Source: Acidobacteriaceae bacterium (lineage in GTDB: Bacteria > Acidobacteriota > Terriglobia > Terriglobales > Acidobacteriaceae). From it: 9,337 nt of DNA. The stretch is taken from positions 22,045-31,381 of the forward strand of contig PLST01000456.1 in assembly GCA_003164255.1 (NCBI GenBank), written 5' to 3'. Position 1 is the first letter of the stretch. Each line of letters opens with the position of its first letter. Of this stretch, positions 6,197 to 9,337 are shown in pieces. A model generated the notes under the pieces. That model was not told the origin of the DNA. It saw only the letters and a list, made by a program, of their open reading frames with translations, and searched no databases. The position numbers were made by a program, and so were the translations under genes.

Positions 6197-7423
6197 GTGC
6201 CTACTCAGGAATTTGAACCGGTCGCCCGCACTCTCAATACTTCTTGCGCTTCGCTGCTGACCCTCCTGCGGTTAACGGTCAAATGGAAGAAGCTGATCTG
6301 GAAGACATCTGTTGCGATCGTCATTGTGGTTGCTGTTGTTGCCTTCTTGCTGCCCGCCCGTTATATGGCTACGGTGGTCGTTATGCCCCCGCAACAGAGT
6401 TCTTCAGCGTCAGCGGCGATGATGGCGCAGATGGGAAACATGGGAGGCATGGCTGCGGTGGCCGCCGGCAGCTTGAGCATCAAGAATCCCAACGATCAAC
6501 AAGTCGCCCTGTTAAAGAGCCGGACGGTGGAAGATGCGATGGCAGCACGCTTTCACCTGAAGGAGCTTTATCACAGCGGATATCTTTCTACTACGCGCAA
6601 AAGCTGGGAGAGGCATACCGAGGTCGACAACGGCCTGAAGGATGGACTGCTTCGCATCTCCGTCGTCGATTCAAATCCACGACGGGCAGCGGAAATGGCA
6701 AACGGCTGGGTGGAGGAGTACCAGCGATTTACTTCAACGATCGCCATTACTGAAGCCTCGCAAAGAAGGCTCTTCTACGAAAGGGAGCTCAGCGTCGCAC
6801 GTCAAGACCTTATAAATGCCGAAGAGGACTTGAAACAGACCGAGCAGCGCACTGGCGTTATTGACGTCGAGGGGCAGGATCGCAGCATGATCGCTTCGGC
6901 CGCCGTACTGCGCGGCCAGCTTGCCGCCAAGCAGATCGAGATAAGGGCGATGCGCGAATTTGCCGCTGCCGGGAACCCCGACCTCGAGCGGGCACAGCAG
7001 GAGGCCGCGGGTCTGGAAGCACAGTTGACGGCGATCGATGCTGCCAGTGATCGCAAGACAGGCGACCTGATAGCCCCGAAAGGCAAAATCACACAGGCTG
7101 GGCTGGACTATGCCCGCTCCCTCCGCGAAGTTAAGTATCGCGAAACGGTGCAGGACCTTTTGACGCGCCAATACGAAGGTGCGCGCGTGGATGAAGCCCG
7201 TCAGGGAGCTCTGATACAGGTCGTGGATCCGGCCGATGTCCCGGATCGCCCAAGTTCTCATTACAGGCTCTGGATTGCATTGGCGGGTTTCGTGTGCGCT
7301 CTTCCGCTCGCTATGGTGGCGATGTTGGTTGCCGAGGTCATCACCATTCTTGGTCGTGCACACCGCCGCTCTACCTCCTGGCCCGAGGCGCTCGAAGAGG
7401 TCATCGTCGGGGCATGGCAATGA
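6197..7423 (+). CDS. Wzz/PCP-type polysaccharide co-polymerase (chain-length determinant), no kinase domain
   Basis: This inner-membrane protein is predicted to control polymer length and couple polymerisation to the outer-membrane channel. Membrane helix 1 is at about 38-53 (IVIVVAVVAFLLPARY) after a basic cytoplasmic segment. A Wzz-type N-terminal domain follows (YMATVVVMPP), then a Met/Gly-rich loop at 71-91 (MMAQMGNMGGMAAVAAG), leading into LSIKNPNDQQVALLKSRTVE. A long helical, probably coiled-coil periplasmic region covers about 187-285. The GNVR-type closing motif is VVDPADVPDRPSSHYR (342-357), followed by membrane helix 2 at about 359-385 and a short cytoplasmic tail. At 408 residues it ends about 20 residues after helix 2, with no Walker motifs or tyrosine-rich tail. 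It is therefore not a Wzc-type tyrosine autokinase; a separate kinase may be encoded elsewhere. The GTG start is the first possible in the frame. Its stop overlaps the flippase start (ATGA), indicating translational coupling. Confidence 0.92.
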   Translation: MPTQEFEPVARTLNTSCASLLTLLRLTVKWKKLIWKTSVAIVIVVAVVAFLLPARYMATVVVMPPQQSSSASAAMMAQMGNMGGMAAVAAGSLSIKNPNDQQVALLKSRTVEDAMAARFHLKELYHSGYLSTTRKSWERHTEVDNGLKDGLLRISVVDSNPRRAAEMANGWVEEYQRFTSTIAITEASQRRLFYERELSVARQDLINAEEDLKQTEQRTGVIDVEGQDRSMIASAAVLRGQLAAKQIEIRAMREFAAAGNPDLERAQQEAAGLEAQLTAIDAASDRKTGDLIAPKGKITQAGLDYARSLREVKYRETVQDLLTRQYEGARVDEARQGALIQVVDPADVPDRPSSHYRLWIALAGFVCALPLAMVAMLVAEVITILGRAHRRSTSWPEALEEVIVGAWQ

Positions 7424-8877
7424 GTTACAGGAAAACATTGGGGCTGGATGGCCCGGTGGCATACACATTCATGGCACGGTTCGTAAACATCGTGGGCAGC
7501 ACCGCCATGGTTCTGATCATCGTGCGCTTTCTGACCCCGGTTGAACAGGGTTACTACTACACGCTTATCAGTCTGGTCTCACTCCAGATCGTCTTCGAGT
7601 TGGGTTTTTCGTTCGTAATTCAGCAAATGGCTGCGCACGAATGCATTCATCTGACGTTTGATGCGAATGGGAGCGTCAGCGGTGATCGGATTGCCCACGC
7701 ACGCCTAGCCTCGACGCTGCGGCTCAGCTTGCGCTGGTACTCCATTGCCTCGACCGCAATGGGTCTGATTCTGGCGCCTGCAGGGATGGTTTTCTTCGCC
7801 CGCCATGGCGCCGCCGGAGGAGCCCAGATTCATTGGCAGGGGCCGTGGCTATGCGCCGCGTGCGCATCCATGTTGGGGTTGTGGTGTACACCGTTCTTTT
7901 CCTTCATCGAGGGATGTGGGCAAATCCGGGCGGTTGCAGCAATGCGATTTCGTCAGGCATTTGCCACATCGGCATTTGCCCTGGTGCCCATGTTCCTCCA
8001 TCACGGACTCTATGCGCCGGCGATGGCGCTTGTGGGTTACGTCGGAACCGGATTTCTTTTTCTACTTACGCGCCGCCGTTTACTGATTGGCCTGTTGCAC
8101 CACAAACACGATGAGCCGGCCATTCAGTGGAAGCGCGAGGTCTGGCCCTTTCAATGGCGTATCGGACTTAGTTCGCTATGTTCTTACTTCACAATGCAAG
8201 TCTTCATCCCAATCCTATTTGCGCTGAGAGGACCGGTCGAGGCGGGGCAGATGGGCATGTCCCTAAGTATCACCGGCTATATCACAGTTCTCGCAATGGC
8301 CTGGACTTCAACCAAGACCACACAATTCGGCAGCATGATTGCGCGCCATGAGTTTCAAGCGCTTGACCGGTTGTTCTGTCAAACGCTGGCGCAATCCCTG
8401 AGAGCGTTTCTCCTGATTGGGTTGGCCGCCTGCTTCGTGATCGCCCTGTTACCGGCGCTCGCTCCTGGCTTCGCTGCTCGTATTCTCTCGCCCCTCCTGT
8501 TCGCGCTCCTGATGCTGGCCAGCGGAGCCAACTGCCTCGTGCAGAGTCTAGCCATACTCCTGCGTTCGTTCAAATACGAGCCATTTCTGGGTCAATCAGT
8601 ATCCGTGGCATTACTCACTCTTCTGTTGGCCACGTTGACAGCATCTCGATGGGGGAATACAGGTGCGACCTTCAGCTATCTCATCGTCACGGCATTGCTG
8701 GGACTACCATTTGCCTGGTCGATCTTTGTACGCGCCCGCCGCCGCTACATGAGTCTCACGGGTCCCACCACGGAATTTGACGAGAATGCGCGCGCACAGT
8801 GCGATGAGAGTTGCTCGTCGCTTCAAAGTAGGCGAAGGAAACGGAACCTGCGCACAAGTGCGGTTTCAGAGGGTTGA
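7420..8877 (+). CDS. Wzx-like polysaccharide flippase (MVF/MOP superfamily)
   Basis: This polytopic inner-membrane protein is predicted to flip the undecaprenyl-linked repeat unit to the periplasmic face. About 12 hydrophobic helices can be traced across 485 residues. The N-terminal helix pair carries the usual family pattern: FMARFVNIVGSTAMVLIIVR, then FLTPVEQGYYYTL and LVSLQIVFELGFSFVIQQ. A cytoplasmic-like segment at about 215-235 (HHKHDEPAIQWKREVWP) divides the two halves. After the last helix a basic tail of about 45 residues (RRRYMSLTGPTTE onward, including SRRRKRNLR) is predicted cytoplasmic. ATG at 7420 overlaps the co-polymerase stop in an ATGA junction and has CGGGG seven bases upstream. 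ATG at 7414 is an alternative, while longer in-frame starts would read the co-polymerase gene out of frame and are unlikely. The glycan carried cannot be told from the sequence. Confidence 0.9.
   Translation: MSYRKTLGLDGPVAYTFMARFVNIVGSTAMVLIIVRFLTPVEQGYYYTLISLVSLQIVFELGFSFVIQQMAAHECIHLTFDANGSVSGDRIAHARLASTLRLSLRWYSIASTAMGLILAPAGMVFFARHGAAGGAQIHWQGPWLCAACASMLGLWCTPFFSFIEGCGQIRAVAAMRFRQAFATSAFALVPMFLHHGLYAPAMALVGYVGTGFLFLLTRRRLLIGLLHHKHDEPAIQWKREVWPFQWRIGLSSLCSYFTMQVFIPILFALRGPVEAGQMGMSLSITGYITVLAMAWTSTKTTQFGSMIARHEFQALDRLFCQTLAQSLRAFLLIGLAACFVIALLPALAPGFAARILSPLLFALLMLASGANCLVQSLAILLRSFKYEPFLGQSVSVALLTLLLATLTASRWGNTGATFSYLIVTALLGLPFAWSIFVRARRRYMSLTGPTTEFDENARAQCDESCSSLQSRRRKRNLRTSAVSEG
8868..8873 (+). 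promoter_or_regulatory. Ribosome binding site of the FkbM methyltransferase gene
   Basis: AGAGGG inside the 3' end of the flippase gene lies six bases before ATG at 8880 and three before ATG at 8877. The spacing favours the second ATG. The flippase stop TGA overlaps the first ATG by one base (TGATG), so initiation is probably coupled. Confidence 0.6.
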
Positions 8878-8879
8878 TG

Positions 8880-9337
8880 ATGTTGATCACGCGATTCCGA
8901 AAGACGATCGATACATATGTGCCTTTCCTTGGGCGATACTATCGCTTGTTGCGAGATGCTGCCAGTCGCCGCAAGTCTTTCCACACTAAGTTCGGGTTTA
9001 CGTTAGCGGGTGATCCGGCGATGGCCAAAGATAGCTGGGAGACCGACGAGACCGAAATTTTCCTCGAACTGATCGAGACCCATCACACGGTGATCGACAT
9101 AGGTGCGAATGTTGGGTTCTACTCCTGCTTGGCTGCCAGCCATGGCAAGCATACAGTCGCCTTTGAGCCATCCTCTAGAAACCTGGCTTTCCTTTACCGG
9201 AACCTTTGGGAGAACGGCTTTTTGGAGGTCGAAGTCTTTCCGGTCGGTTTAGCAGCCAAATGCGGGTTGGGGCGTCTGTTTGGATTCGGCGGAATCTCGT
9301 CGCTCGTTCCTGGTTGGGCACAGGCGCGCGAAGCGCA
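8880..9337 (+). CDS. FkbM-family SAM-dependent methyltransferase, 3'-truncated by window
   Basis: The frame is open to the window end, giving the first 152 residues. The segment WETDETEIFLELIETHHT (53-70) leads into SAM-binding motif I, VIDIGANVGFYSCLAA (71-86), and then VAFEPSSRNLAFLYRNLWEN (93-112), whose glutamate at 96 should contact the SAM ribose. This is the typical FkbM order (PF05050-like): DIGANVG followed by FEP and a helix ending in N-x-x-x-N. FkbM enzymes commonly O-methylate sugars or other hydroxyl groups. Beside a flippase and a co-polymerase, the likely substrate is a sugar of the exopolysaccharide or its lipid-linked precursor; this is inference. About 100-130 residues are missing from the end. 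ATG 8880 was chosen for its ribosome binding site; ATG 8877 adds one residue. It is the third gene of a tightly coupled plus-strand operon. Confidence 0.9.
   Translation, partial: MLITRFRKTIDTYVPFLGRYYRLLRDAASRRKSFHTKFGFTLAGDPAMAKDSWETDETEIFLELIETHHTVIDIGANVGFYSCLAASHGKHTVAFEPSSRNLAFLYRNLWENGFLEVEVFPVGLAAKCGLGRLFGFGGISSLVPGWAQAREA

Noticed and set aside
6734..7468. Minus-strand open frame of 244 codons opposite the co-polymerase gene
   Set aside because: It is an antisense shadow of a confidently identified Wzz-type gene, has no family resemblance, and has a composition typical of reverse-strand reading.
1..9337. CRISPR array, tRNA, rRNA or intact transposase
   Set aside because: No spaced direct repeats, cloverleaf-like segments, rRNA-like sequence or transposase motifs were seen on either strand.

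Overview
The window looks like part of an acidobacterial chromosome, most likely class Terriglobia. This rests on family resemblance: a repetitive IPT/TIG + choice-of-anchor-D + Ig-like protein with a hydrophobic, arginine-flanked insert near its C-terminus, a PepSY-TM protein, and an exopolysaccharide locus with a very long multi-SLBB export protein. Base composition is moderately GC-rich and genes are closely spaced. The phylum is an inference and cannot be proved from this window alone.

Layout. (1) 1-1422, plus strand: the 3' end of a cell-surface Ig-like repeat protein whose start lies outside the window. (2) 1423-1783: a gene-free stretch between convergent genes, holding one strong 12-bp hairpin. 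(3) 1784-2587, minus strand: a PepSY-associated TM-helix protein that appears to have lost its N-terminus. (4) 2594-3331, minus strand: a monotopic phosphoglycosyl transferase (initiating sugar transferase). (5) 3453-5864, minus strand: an 803-residue Wza-like outer-membrane export protein. (6) 5865-6196: a divergent intergenic region with a cluster of GAGTTKG motifs. (7) 6197-7423, plus strand: a Wzz-type polysaccharide co-polymerase without a kinase domain. (8) 7420-8877, plus strand: a Wzx-like flippase overlapping gene 7 by 4 nt. (9) 8880-9337, plus strand: the first 152 residues of an FkbM-family methyltransferase, overlapping or abutting gene 8 and cut by the window end.

Genes 4-9 form one arm of a Wzx/Wzy-type exopolysaccharide system. 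The sugar transferase would load the first sugar phosphate onto undecaprenyl phosphate, the flippase would move the finished repeat unit across the inner membrane, the co-polymerase would set chain length and contact the export channel, and the SLBB protein would carry polymer through the periplasm and outer membrane. The FkbM enzyme probably O-methylates the glycan. The polymerase and the other glycosyltransferases are not in the window and probably lie downstream on the plus strand.

I see no clearly new system. The most notable observations are the apparent rearrangement that places a headless PepSY gene in the same frame 6 nt after the sugar-transferase stop codon, the lipoprotein-like signal buried inside the Ig protein, and the repeated GAGTTKG motif between the divergent exopolysaccharide operons.
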